Counted from the first letter of the stretch, positions 1 to 7,402 are shown. The stretch: DNA of 9,139 nt from an uncultured SAR86 cluster bacterium (GCA_938075575.1 CALJHI010000034.1:1-9139), one strand, 5' to 3'. Translations and numbers: made by a program. Notes: a model not told the origin generated them from the letters alone.

Positions 1-1
1 T

Positions 2-2089
2 AAAATGATTCCTTTTGCACCTGGTATGACTTTAGACAGAGCAAGAAAAGAACAGCCTATTTTTGACCAAACTATTAAAAACGATTCTGAAGTTAGAGAG
101 GTAGTAGATTTATCATACAAGCTTGAGGGTATTGCAAGGAATGTAGGAAAGCATGCTGGGGGGGTTGTTATTGCTCCTGGAAGTATTTCAGATTTTTGCC
201 CTGTTTATAATGACCGTCAATCTCATTCGGTAATGACACAATTTGATAAAGATGATGTTGAAAAAATTGGCTTAGTGAAGTTTGATTTCCTTGGTCTAAG
301 AACACTAACAGTTATAGATAGGGCCATTAGATCTATTAATTCGTCCATACCGTCAAAAGTAGACATTGATAAAATACCATTAAATGATCCGAAGGTCTTT
401 GATCTTTTAAGTTCGGGAAAAACAATGGCAGTTTTCCAGCTAGAATCATCTGGAATGAGAGATCTTATAAAAAGATTGCAGCCTACAAGATTTGAGGAGA
501 TAGTCGCTTTATTGGCCTTATACAGGCCTGGTCCATTAGATTCTGGAATGCATGATCAGTTTGTTGATAGAAAACATGGAAAGTCACCAGTTACATACCC
601 TCACGAGTTACTTGAACCAGTTTTATCAGAAACTTACGGGGTAATACTTTACCAAGAGCAGGTTATGGAAGCTGCTCGAGTACTGGCTAACTTCTCTCTA
701 GGAGAGGCTGATATCTTAAGAAGAGCAATGGGTAAAAAGAAAGTTGATGAAATGGAGCAGCAAAGAAAGTTTTTTAAAGAGGGTTGTGAAAAAAATAATA
801 TTAAAGCATCAGTAGCTGAAAAAATATTTGATCTTATTGAAAAATTTGCAGGATATGGATTTAATAAATCCCACTCAGCTGCATATGCCTTAATTTCATA
901 TCAAACCGCATATTTAAAAGCTTACTTCCCTGAACACTTTATGGCTGCAGTACTATCTACTGAATTAGGAAATACAGATAAGATTTATGCTCTTACTCAA
1001 GAATGTAAAAGAATGAACATTGATGTCCTCAATCCAAATATTCACTCAAGCGGTAAAAGATTCACAGTCAACAAAGATAACAAAATTGAATATGGTTTGG
1101 GAGCAATTAAAGGTGTTGCTGACTCTTTTATTAAACATCTATGCTTGGTCCGAGAGAATAATTTATTTAAAGATCTCTGGGATTTTTCTAAAAAAGTTGA
1201 TATCAAGCTTGGCGGTAAAAAGTCCTTAGAGGCCCTTGCTCAATCCGGTGCATTTGATGATCTCGCGCCATCAAGGACCGTAGCTTTAGCAAGTGTTGTT
1301 GATATGCTTAAAGACGGCTCAAAAAATTCTATAGGCTCTGAAACAATGTCAGGCGACCTTTTTTCAAACATACAACATGAATTTGATCCTTATGCTAAAT
1401 ACGAAAATATTAAAGAAATTAGCTTAAGTGAATTGCTAAGCTTAGAAAAAAAATCATTGGGATATTACTTATCAGGGCATCCAGTTAATGCAATTGAAAA
1501 ACAAATAAGTGTTCTAAGGTCTTCCTTGATAGGTCGGCTAAACATAGACTCAAAAAAAGCCGCTATAGTTGGCCTAATAAATTCTGTAAGACAGATTAGA
1601 GATAGATCTGGAAAACCACTAACTTTTATTAACTTTGATGATGGAACTGGCGTTATGGATGGGGTTGTATCTAGTGATGTTTTAGAAAACTGTCATAAGG
1701 TTCTTAAAGAAGGCGCAATACTTGTTTTAAAAGGCTCCGTAGAGCTAGATGACTATCGCTCAAAAGAAATAGGAATCTCATCATATAGAATGAGAGTTAA
1801 GGAAGTAAAAGAAGTAGATGATGAGCTAGCAAAAAAGCTTAAATCTTTAGTTATAGACCTTCCAATATCTAAAGTATCTAGTTTAGACCAGCTCTCTCAG
1901 GTCATATCAGAAATTAATAAAGACTTTTGGATTAATTCAGCAGGCTGCAAAATTAATATTAAAGTAATTAGCAAGGATTCTGAAGCTATAATAGAATTAG
2001 GAGATAAGTATAATTTTTTACCTAGCCTTAAAAAAATATCATACTTAATCGATATTTTTGGCATAGAAGCCATAAATTTTAAAAAATAA
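2..2089 (+). CDS. dnaE: DNA polymerase III alpha subunit, C-terminal ~60% (5' end outside window)
   Basis: This is the catalytic subunit of the replicative DNA polymerase III, acting in the replisome core. The reading frame runs in from before base 1, so the ATG at position 5 is an internal methionine. About 695 of the roughly 1160 residues usual for the family are present. The PHP domain and the first two catalytic aspartates lie upstream. Numbering from that internal Met, the third catalytic aspartate is D94 in VKFDFLGLRTLT, preceded by GKHAGGVVIAP (48-58). AVFQLES, ALYRPGPL, YQEQVM, RRAMGKKK and KFAGYGFNKSHSAAYALISYQT follow the E. coli palm/fingers sequence closely. The beta-clamp motif is SGDLF at 449-453, where E. 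coli has QADMF. An OB-fold (about 517-600) and a tau-binding-type C-terminal tail follow. The stop lies 2 bases before accA, an order also seen in E. coli. Identity is certain; only the missing 5' part is unknown. Confidence 0.98.
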   Translation, partial: KMIPFAPGMTLDRARKEQPIFDQTIKNDSEVREVVDLSYKLEGIARNVGKHAGGVVIAPGSISDFCPVYNDRQSHSVMTQFDKDDVEKIGLVKFDFLGLRTLTVIDRAIRSINSSIPSKVDIDKIPLNDPKVFDLLSSGKTMAVFQLESSGMRDLIKRLQPTRFEEIVALLALYRPGPLDSGMHDQFVDRKHGKSPVTYPHELLEPVLSETYGVILYQEQVMEAARVLANFSLGEADILRRAMGKKKVDEMEQQRKFFKEGCEKNNIKASVAEKIFDLIEKFAGYGFNKSHSAAYALISYQTAYLKAYFPEHFMAAVLSTELGNTDKIYALTQECKRMNIDVLNPNIHSSGKRFTVNKDNKIEYGLGAIKGVADSFIKHLCLVRENNLFKDLWDFSKKVDIKLGGKKSLEALAQSGAFDDLAPSRTVALASVVDMLKDGSKNSIGSETMSGDLFSNIQHEFDPYAKYENIKEISLSELLSLEKKSLGYYLSGHPVNAIEKQISVLRSSLIGRLNIDSKKAAIVGLINSVRQIRDRSGKPLTFINFDDGTGVMDGVVSSDVLENCHKVLKEGAILVLKGSVELDDYRSKEIGISSYRMRVKEVKEVDDELAKKLKSLVIDLPISKVSSLDQLSQVISEINKDFWINSAGCKINIKVISKDSEAIIELGDKYNFLPSLKKISYLIDIFGIEAINFKK

Positions 2090-2091
2090 TT

Positions 2092-3090
2092 ATGAGAACT
2101 TCAGATAAAGAAAATTTAAATTTAAGCAAACAAACCTTCCTTGAAAGTGATCAAAAATTTCTTGAATTCGAAAAACCAATTCAAGAAGTCTCTGAGAAGA
2201 TAAGTGCATTAAAATCAGCTGACATTGGCGATCCAACAATAAAAGTACAGATAGAATCTCTAGAAAAAGAAAGAGAGGAATTAATTAAAAAGATTTATTC
2301 AAAGTTATCTATATGGGAGACAGTTCAAGTAGCTAGACATCCTCAAAGGCCTCACACCTTAGACTTTATTAAAAGAATTTTTACAGATTTTGATGAGTTG
2401 CATGGCGATAGGCAGTTTGCTGATGATGCATCAATAGTTGGAGGAATTGCCTATCTCGAAGATATTCCAGTAATGATTATTGGTCATGAAAAGGGTCGGG
2501 ATACAGAAGAGAAAGTAAAAAGAAATTTTGGAATGCCTCAACCTGAGGGCTACAGGAAAGCTAAACGTTTAATGAGATTAGCTGAGCAATTCAGATTGCC
2601 AATTATCACTTTTATTGATACTGCCGGAGCTTATCCTGGTATAGAGGGAGAAGAGAGAGGGCAAAGTGAGGCAATTGCTAAAAATCTTGCAGTTATGTCA
2701 GAATTAAATACACCAATTTTAGTTGTAGTCACTGGTGAGGGTGGTTCAGGTGGAGCTCTTGCAATTAGTGTTGGAGACCATTTATCTATGTTGCAATATG
2801 CCACATACTCTGTAGCATCCCCTGAGGCATGCGCATCTATTATATGGAGATCTGCTGATGAGGCTGAGAAAGCAGCAGAGTCTATGAAGGTTTCTGCATC
2901 TGAGCTAAAAAAAATAAGCATTGTAGATGAGATTATTAAAGAGCCGCTTGGTGGAGCTCATAGAAATTATGATGAAGTCTCTGTCTCTATCAAAAAATCA
3001 TTGCTTAGCAACTTAAATAGCTTGCAAAAATTATCAACTGAAAAGCTGACTGAAAGGAGATACCAAAGATTGCTTAAAATTGGCCTTTAA
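2092..3090 (+). CDS. accA: Acetyl-CoA carboxylase carboxyltransferase subunit alpha
   Basis: AccA forms with AccD the carboxyltransferase that moves carboxyl from carboxybiotin on AccB to acetyl-CoA, giving malonyl-CoA for fatty acid synthesis in the cytoplasm. The 332-residue product is collinear with E. coli AccA (319). It starts the shared core at LEFEKPI (about 24-30), then shows VARHPQRPHTLDFIKRIF, DELHGDR, MIIGHEKGR, RNFGMPQPEGYRKA, the oxyanion-type glycine loop GEGGSGGALA (215-224), and ends with EPLGGAHRN and RRYQRLL. The ATG at 2092 is 2 bases after the dnaE stop with no clear Shine-Dalgarno site, which suggests translational coupling. No later in-frame ATG precedes the conserved core, so the start gives an extra ~20 polar residues relative to E. 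coli. One oddity is IDTAGAYPG (175-183) where the family normally has IDTPGAYPG. Confidence 0.97.
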   Translation: MRTSDKENLNLSKQTFLESDQKFLEFEKPIQEVSEKISALKSADIGDPTIKVQIESLEKEREELIKKIYSKLSIWETVQVARHPQRPHTLDFIKRIFTDFDELHGDRQFADDASIVGGIAYLEDIPVMIIGHEKGRDTEEKVKRNFGMPQPEGYRKAKRLMRLAEQFRLPIITFIDTAGAYPGIEGEERGQSEAIAKNLAVMSELNTPILVVVTGEGGSGGALAISVGDHLSMLQYATYSVASPEACASIIWRSADEAEKAAESMKVSASELKKISIVDEIIKEPLGGAHRNYDEVSVSIKKSLLSNLNSLQKLSTEKLTERRYQRLLKIGL

Positions 3091-3092
3091 CA

Positions 3093-4049
3093 ATGAAAGA
3101 TTTTTCATTTGCATTGAACAATCTTGATATTAGAAAAAAAATCTTTATTGCTTATAGTGGGGGAATAGACTCAACAGTTCTCCTGCATATTTTTCATAGC
3201 CTCTCAATTGAAAGAAAGCTATCTTTAGAAGCAATTCATATAAATCATAACCTTAATGATAAAAGTGATGTTTGGGCCAAACATTGTAAAGTAGAATGTA
3301 AAAAATTAGGGATACCATTAAAGATTGTCTCTACTGAAATTAATAAAGATGGCGGAGGCCTTGAATCAGCTGCAAGAAAAGAAAGATATAAGATATTTTC
3401 AAATTTTTTAAAAGATTCTGAACAGATACTCACAGCTCATCATAAAGATGATGTTACAGAAACTATTATGCTAAGACTTTTTAGAGGAACTGGGATCGAT
3501 GGACTTGCTGGCCTTTCTGAAAAAAGAGAACTTGCTAATGGTTTTTTAATAAGACCCTTGTTGTTATTAAGCAAAGAGCAGATCAAAGATCATGCAAAAA
3601 CATATAAATTAAATTATATCGAAGATTGTTCAAATTTTAAGGATGAGCAAGATAGAAATTTTATTAGGAATAAACTTCTTCCTATAATTGATACTCGATG
3701 GAATGAAGCCTCTACAAGAATAAGCAATGCCTCGCAAATTACTAAGTCGAAACTTAAAATTTATAACAGCTTATTTAGATCAAGATATCATCACCTACTT
3801 TCAGGTGATTTGAATCTTAAAGAACTTAGATCCCATGATAAAGAGATAATAAAAGAAATAATTAGGTTTCGCTTGAAAGAAAGCAACATTGCTGTTCCAA
3901 GTCAAAAGGTTATGAATGAAATTCTAAAAACATTCATTGATTCAAATCCAGGCCCGAAAAGCATTGTTCAATGGAAGAGGTCAGATGGAGATCAGGTCGG
4001 TGGGCTGATAATATATAGAAATAAATCAATTTTAATTCAAGAGAATTGA
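3093..4049 (+). CDS. tilS: tRNA(Ile)-lysidine synthetase, short form
   Basis: TilS uses ATP to attach lysine to C34 of the CAU-anticodon tRNA-Ile, so that it reads AUA and is charged with isoleucine. The PP-loop SGGIDS is at residues 22-27. It is followed by HINHNL (49-54), ESAARKERY (91-99), AHHKDD (115-120) with ETIMLRLFRGTG, and the DCSN...DRNFIRNKLLP segment of the N-terminal catalytic domain. The protein is 318 residues against about 430 in E. coli. It stops just after the segment ending GGLIIYRNKSILIQEN, which matches the end of the middle domain, so the separate C-terminal TilS domain is absent. Aquifex aeolicus TilS (about 317 residues) is a known functional short form, so this is more likely a natural variant than a broken gene. 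The start is 2 bases after the accA stop, and tilS is also a near neighbour of dnaE-accA in E. coli. Confidence 0.95.
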   Translation: MKDFSFALNNLDIRKKIFIAYSGGIDSTVLLHIFHSLSIERKLSLEAIHINHNLNDKSDVWAKHCKVECKKLGIPLKIVSTEINKDGGGLESAARKERYKIFSNFLKDSEQILTAHHKDDVTETIMLRLFRGTGIDGLAGLSEKRELANGFLIRPLLLLSKEQIKDHAKTYKLNYIEDCSNFKDEQDRNFIRNKLLPIIDTRWNEASTRISNASQITKSKLKIYNSLFRSRYHHLLSGDLNLKELRSHDKEIIKEIIRFRLKESNIAVPSQKVMNEILKTFIDSNPGPKSIVQWKRSDGDQVGGLIIYRNKSILIQEN

Positions 4050-4058
4050 TGCAAATAT

Positions 4059-4062
4059 GAGG
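4059..4062 (+). promoter_or_regulatory. Ribosome binding site of the crotonase-family gene
   Basis: GAGG in the context ATGAGGTAC lies 8 bases before the ATG at 4071 and is the clearest Shine-Dalgarno-like site in the operon. It supports 4071 as the start over the out-of-frame ATG at 4066. The upstream genes accA and tilS have 2-base gaps and no such site, so this gene may be initiated independently while sharing the transcript. Confidence 0.5.
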
Positions 4063-4070
4063 TACATGAA

Positions 4071-4844
4071 ATGGAATTTAAAACATTAGAGCTTTTTAAA
4101 TCTGAAAAAGTTGCAACTATAAAGCTTAATAGACCAGAAGTACTTAATGCTTTTGATGAGTGTCTTATGCTAGATCTAAAGAAGGCCACGTCTGATGTAA
4201 GGAATGATCCTAATATAAGAGTTCTAATTATTACTGGAAATGGAAAAGGGTTTTCTGCAGGCGCAGATTTGAATGATAGATCTAAAGCTTGGGATGGCTC
4301 AAAGGATGCTTTAGAAAGGGGCTTTAAACCTTTTTTCGAAGACATTATTGATATGCCTAAACCTGTTATTGCAGCTATCAACGGACCGGCAGCTGGAATA
4401 GGGGCTGCACTTGCTTTAGTTTGTGATCTAAGAGTAATGGCAAAGGATGCCTATATAATGTCTGTCTTCAGTAATATTGCTTTAGTTCCTGATGGAGGAT
4501 TATCATGGACCTTACCTAAATATCTTGGCTATTCAAAAGCATATGAATATGCAATTGAAGCTAAAAAGATATTCTCTGATGAATGCCTTCGATTTGGGAT
4601 TGCAAATAAAGTTTTTGAAATAGAAGATTTAGAGGATAAAACACTAGAGTGGGCAATAAAAATTTCTAAGAGGTCACCTCAGTCTTTGGTAAATACAAAA
4701 AAATTAATGAGAGCTTCTATGAATAAAGGTTATTGGGATACTTATAGTCAGGAAGGAGATATTCAGAATGATCTAACTGGCAGCCAAGAAAATTATGAAG
4801 CTGTTAAAGCATTCTTTGAAAAACGAGAGCCTAACTTTGATTAA
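4071..4844 (+). CDS. Enoyl-CoA hydratase/isomerase family protein, PaaG-like active site
   Basis: This is a complete crotonase-fold protein of 257 residues, acting on an acyl-CoA thioester in the cytoplasm. Family marks are LNRPEVLNAF (19-28), the oxyanion-hole segment GFSAGADLNDR (60-70), the second oxyanion segment PVIAAINGPAAGIGAALAL (98-116), and the C-terminal EAVKAFFEKREPNF. The two catalytic glutamates of classical enoyl-CoA hydratase (E144 and E164 in rat) align with A113 and F133, so ordinary hydration is doubtful. An aspartate, D141 in VPDGG, stands where E. coli PaaG, a ring-epoxide/enoyl-CoA isomerase, has its catalytic aspartate. AGADLNDR also resembles PaaG. No other paa genes are nearby, so a delta3-delta2 or similar enoyl-CoA isomerase role is as likely as phenylacetate breakdown. 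The substrate cannot be read from the sequence. It lies 21 bases after tilS, probably in the same transcript, and its last 14 bases overlap the end of leuA on the other strand. Confidence 0.9.
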   Translation: MEFKTLELFKSEKVATIKLNRPEVLNAFDECLMLDLKKATSDVRNDPNIRVLIITGNGKGFSAGADLNDRSKAWDGSKDALERGFKPFFEDIIDMPKPVIAAINGPAAGIGAALALVCDLRVMAKDAYIMSVFSNIALVPDGGLSWTLPKYLGYSKAYEYAIEAKKIFSDECLRFGIANKVFEIEDLEDKTLEWAIKISKRSPQSLVNTKKLMRASMNKGYWDTYSQEGDIQNDLTGSQENYEAVKAFFEKREPNFD

Positions 4845-6492
4845 GTATCTTACTTATTCCAACAATTATTGCTTCAAATGATGCTCTTGTAGTATTTGAA
4901 TTAATTCCAACACCCCAGCTCGTCTGGTTGGCGCTTTCAAGCTCAATATATGCAGCTGCTCTCGCATCAGAACCAGAAGATATTGCAGATTGATTATAAT
5001 CAGCTACCTTCAAATCAACATCTAGATAAGATGAAAGGGCATTTATAAATGAATCGATTGGCCCATTTCCCTTACCCTCAATCTCTATCTCCATATTATT
5101 TATTAGCATTTTAATAATTAGACTATGCTCATTTCCACTAGTTGTTGATGAGTGGTCAATATACGCAAAGCCACTCTTTGGCTTAAGAAAATCTTTCTCA
5201 AAGATTTCCCAAATTTCAGAAGTAACAATTTCCTTTCCAGATTTATCAGCTAGCTTTTGAATCTTTTGACTCATGCTAATTTGCAATCTCCTTGGCAAGG
5301 AAACTCCATGATCTTTCTCTAGAAGAAACGCAACACCGCCTTTTCCAGACTGAGAATTAATCCTTACTACAGCCTCATAACTTCTACCGAGATCAGCAGG
5401 ATCTATTGGCAAGTATGGCACTTCCCAATGGTATTGATTAGATTGCTCCATTGCATTAAAACCTTTTTTAATTGCATCTTGGTGAGAGCCTGAAAAAGCA
5501 GTAAAAACAAGATCCCCAGCATATGGATGTCTCGGATGAACAGGAAGCTGATTACAATATTCAACTTCTCGCATTACTGAATTAATATTAGAAAAGTCGA
5601 GATTTGGGTCGATGCCTTGAGTAAGCATATTAAGAGCTAATGTTACTAAATCAACATTACCAGTTCTTTCGCCATTACCAAAAAGGGTGCCTTCAATCCT
5701 GTCTGCTCCTGCCATAACTCCAAACTCAGCCGCAGCAACTGCAGTGCCTCTATCATTATGAGGGTGAAGACTTAAACATATATTCTCTCTATTTCTAAGA
5801 TTATTATTCATCCACTCTATTTGATCTCCATAAATATTTGCAGATGACATCTCAACAGTAGCAGGGAGATTAATTATTATTTTATTGTTTGATGCATCTT
5901 TTAAGATATCTACAACTTCATCGCATACCTCAGCAGCATATTCCAGCTCAGTTCCAGTGAAACTTTCTGGTGAGTATTCAAAACTCCAATTAGTATCACT
6001 ATTCTTTAAAGCCAGCTCCCTTACTTTTCTTGCACCATTTAATGCAATTTGTTTTATACCCTCTTTATCTTGATTGAATACAACTCTTCTTTGAAGAGTA
6101 GAGGTGGAATTATAAAAATGCAAAATAGCACTTTTTGCTCCTTCAAGAGATTTAAAGGTGCGCTCTATAAGCTCATCTCTTGATTGAGTTAATACCTGAA
6201 TATCAACATCAGATGGGATTTTTTTATTGTCAATTAGATCTCTAACAAAATCAAAATCAGTTTGAGATGCAGAAGGAAAGCCAACTTCTATTTCCTTAAA
6301 GCCTATCTCGCAAAGAAGTTTGAACATCCTATCTTTTCTTTCAGACCCCATAGGCTCTATCAGTGCTTGGTTGCCATCTCTTAGATCAACAGAACACCAC
6401 AAAGGGGCATTAATAATAGTTTTTGAAGGCCATTCTCTATCCTGCAAATCAATTGCTTTAAAAGGCTTATATTTCTTATATGGATTGTCCAT
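4831..6492 (-). CDS. leuA: 2-isopropylmalate synthase (type 2, long form)
   Basis: LeuA condenses acetyl-CoA with 2-oxoisovalerate to 2-isopropylmalate, the first committed step of leucine synthesis. The 553-residue product matches the long LeuA form found in Pseudomonas, actinobacteria and yeast, rather than the ~520-residue E. coli form. This is shown by the N-terminal extension with YKPFKAIDLQDREWPSKTI (8-26) and PLWCSVDLRDGNQAL (30-44). The TIM barrel carries the metal ligands D36 in VDLRDGNQ and H243/H245 in LHPHNDRGTA, plus GNGERTGNVDLV (272-283). PRHPYAGDLVFTAFSGSHQDAI is the typical mid-region. The last ~120 residues form the LeuA regulatory domain, the site of leucine feedback inhibition in the family, ending with SSGSDARAAAYIE. 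The gene stands alone without leuBCD. It diverges from holD across 34 bases and overlaps the crotonase gene tail by 14 bases. No leader peptide or attenuator is visible in front, and there is no room for one. Confidence 0.96.
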   Translation of the reverse strand: MDNPYKKYKPFKAIDLQDREWPSKTIINAPLWCSVDLRDGNQALIEPMGSERKDRMFKLLCEIGFKEIEVGFPSASQTDFDFVRDLIDNKKIPSDVDIQVLTQSRDELIERTFKSLEGAKSAILHFYNSTSTLQRRVVFNQDKEGIKQIALNGARKVRELALKNSDTNWSFEYSPESFTGTELEYAAEVCDEVVDILKDASNNKIIINLPATVEMSSANIYGDQIEWMNNNLRNRENICLSLHPHNDRGTAVAAAEFGVMAGADRIEGTLFGNGERTGNVDLVTLALNMLTQGIDPNLDFSNINSVMREVEYCNQLPVHPRHPYAGDLVFTAFSGSHQDAIKKGFNAMEQSNQYHWEVPYLPIDPADLGRSYEAVVRINSQSGKGGVAFLLEKDHGVSLPRRLQISMSQKIQKLADKSGKEIVTSEIWEIFEKDFLKPKSGFAYIDHSSTTSGNEHSLIIKMLINNMEIEIEGKGNGPIDSFINALSSYLDVDLKVADYNQSAISSGSDARAAAYIELESANQTSWGVGINSNTTRASFEAIIVGISKILNQS

Positions 6493-6526
6493 TTTTTATT
6501 AAGTAAATGTTAATATTTATTTGTAT
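6493..6526. promoter_or_regulatory. Very short divergent leuA/holD intergenic region
   Basis: Only 34 bases, almost wholly A and T, separate the leuA ATG (- strand) from the chosen holD ATG (+ strand). Both transcripts must begin here or inside the opposite gene. TAATAT at 6511-6516 is a possible -10 for holD, but no well-spaced -35 is visible. For leuA, -10-like hexamers are too common in this AT-rich stretch to choose one. The assignment as a promoter region rests on gene orientation rather than a clear motif. Confidence 0.35.
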
Positions 6527-6961
6527 ATGATAACTGCTTCTTTAAAAACTAACCTTATATTAAAAGAGCTTGGAATTACAAGATTTTCTTTAAGATCTGT
6601 AGCAAATAAATCAAGCCTTAACCCAATCCATATTTATAAAATTCAAAATGTAACCGTTTTATTAGATAAGTCTTTTAAAGAGCATAAAAGTTCTGAAAAA
6701 AAATTAATTTTAGCCATAATGAATTCAACAACTCTTGCAAGTTCAGAGTCGCCTGGTCAATCTTGCTCAGTTAATAGCGTAACTGAGTTAGGTAACTCAT
6801 TAGACAGGCATTCTAAATTAATTATTAATTTTACAAATAATGAAATTAAGATCTCTACAAAAACACCAGTTATAAACTCAGCTAACATTGATCAATTAAC
6901 TTTGAACCCTCAAAAGAAGAAGCAACTCTGGACTTCCATTAAGTCTTTACTCAGTCTTTAA
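6527..6961 (+). CDS. holD: DNA polymerase III psi subunit
   Basis: Psi bridges the clamp loader and chi/SSB: in E. coli its N-terminal peptide binds the gamma/tau collar and its body binds chi (HolC). The product of 144 residues is close to E. coli psi (137). Overall similarity is low, as is usual for this family, but the anchors are clear. LKELGITRFSLRS (12-24) matches LQQLGITQWSLRR of E. coli at the N-terminus. Near the C-terminus, LNPQKKKQLWTSI (126-138) matches the E. coli segment NPTARAALWQQI. I chose ATG 6527 because it puts the conserved LGIT segment at the expected distance; a TTG at 6521 would add two residues. The stop at 6959-6961 is directly followed by the rimI ATG, and holD-rimI adjacency is also the E. 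coli arrangement, which supports the call. Confidence 0.88.
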   Translation: MITASLKTNLILKELGITRFSLRSVANKSSLNPIHIYKIQNVTVLLDKSFKEHKSSEKKLILAIMNSTTLASSESPGQSCSVNSVTELGNSLDRHSKLIINFTNNEIKISTKTPVINSANIDQLTLNPQKKKQLWTSIKSLLSL

Positions 6962-7402
6962 ATGTTCCATGTTACAAGTCTCAGAGAAGAGCACTTAGAG
7001 GAGTCATATGAAATCGAGAAGCTAACCAATCCAACACCATGGACTTACAAAAATTTTAAATCCTCTTTTGAGGTTGGCCACTTTGGCTTAATTTGTATTT
7101 ATAAAAATCAGATAGCTGGATTTGCCATCTACTCTCCTATAAAACCAGAAGCACATCTCTTAAATATAGCTATTGCACATAAATTTCAAAAAAAAGGTGC
7201 TGGAGCTTTATTGCTAAATACAATTTTTGATCAATGTACAGTGATGGGCATTAAAACTATATATCTAGAAGTAAGAATAAGTAATATTAAAGCTATTCTT
7301 TTTTATGAAAAATTTGGTTTTAAGAAAGATGCAATTAGAGAAAACTATTACACCGGAGAGCATAAAGAAGATGCTCTTTTGATGTCAAAAGTTCTAGCTT
7401 AG
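6962..7402 (+). CDS. rimI: Ribosomal protein S18 alanine N-acetyltransferase
   Basis: RimI acetylates the N-terminal alanine of ribosomal protein S18 using acetyl-CoA. The 146-residue GNAT domain is collinear with the enterobacterial protein. PWTYKNF (26-32) corresponds to PWSEKTF, and LLNIAIAHKFQKKGAGALLL (66-85) is beta4 plus the acetyl-CoA pyrophosphate loop Q-K-K-G-A-G-A. LEVRISNIKAILFYEKFGF keeps both catalytic residues known from Salmonella RimI, E103 and Y115, at the same numbers. RENYYTGEHKEDALLM matches the C-terminal signature. The ATG abuts the holD stop (TAAATG), so translation is probably coupled. The final 9 bases overlap the 3' end of the convergent peroxidase gene. Confidence 0.95.
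   Translation: MFHVTSLREEHLEESYEIEKLTNPTPWTYKNFKSSFEVGHFGLICIYKNQIAGFAIYSPIKPEAHLLNIAIAHKFQKKGAGALLLNTIFDQCTVMGIKTIYLEVRISNIKAILFYEKFGFKKDAIRENYYTGEHKEDALLMSKVLA

Noticed and set aside
1..3. TAA at the very start of the window, which could suggest that dnaE begins at the ATG at 5
   Set aside because: TAA is out of frame. The dnaE frame reads AAA at 2-4 and stays open to the edge, and the first visible residues match the middle of DnaE.
4037..4381. A 114-codon open frame on the - strand opposite the crotonase gene
   Set aside because: It is the antisense shadow of a well-conserved coding region with no family features.
4842..4856. Perfect inverted repeat TAAGTA-TCT-TACTTA at the crotonase stop codon, a possible terminator
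   Set aside because: The stem has six base pairs with a single G-C pair and no following T-run of useful length. It lies in leuA coding sequence and is too weak for an intrinsic terminator.
7376..7391. Inverted repeat CTTTTGA-TG-TCAAAAG near the rimI 3' end
   Set aside because: The two-base loop is too tight for a normal hairpin, there is no immediate T-run on either strand, and the whole site is rimI coding sequence. Chance palindromes are common in AT-rich DNA.
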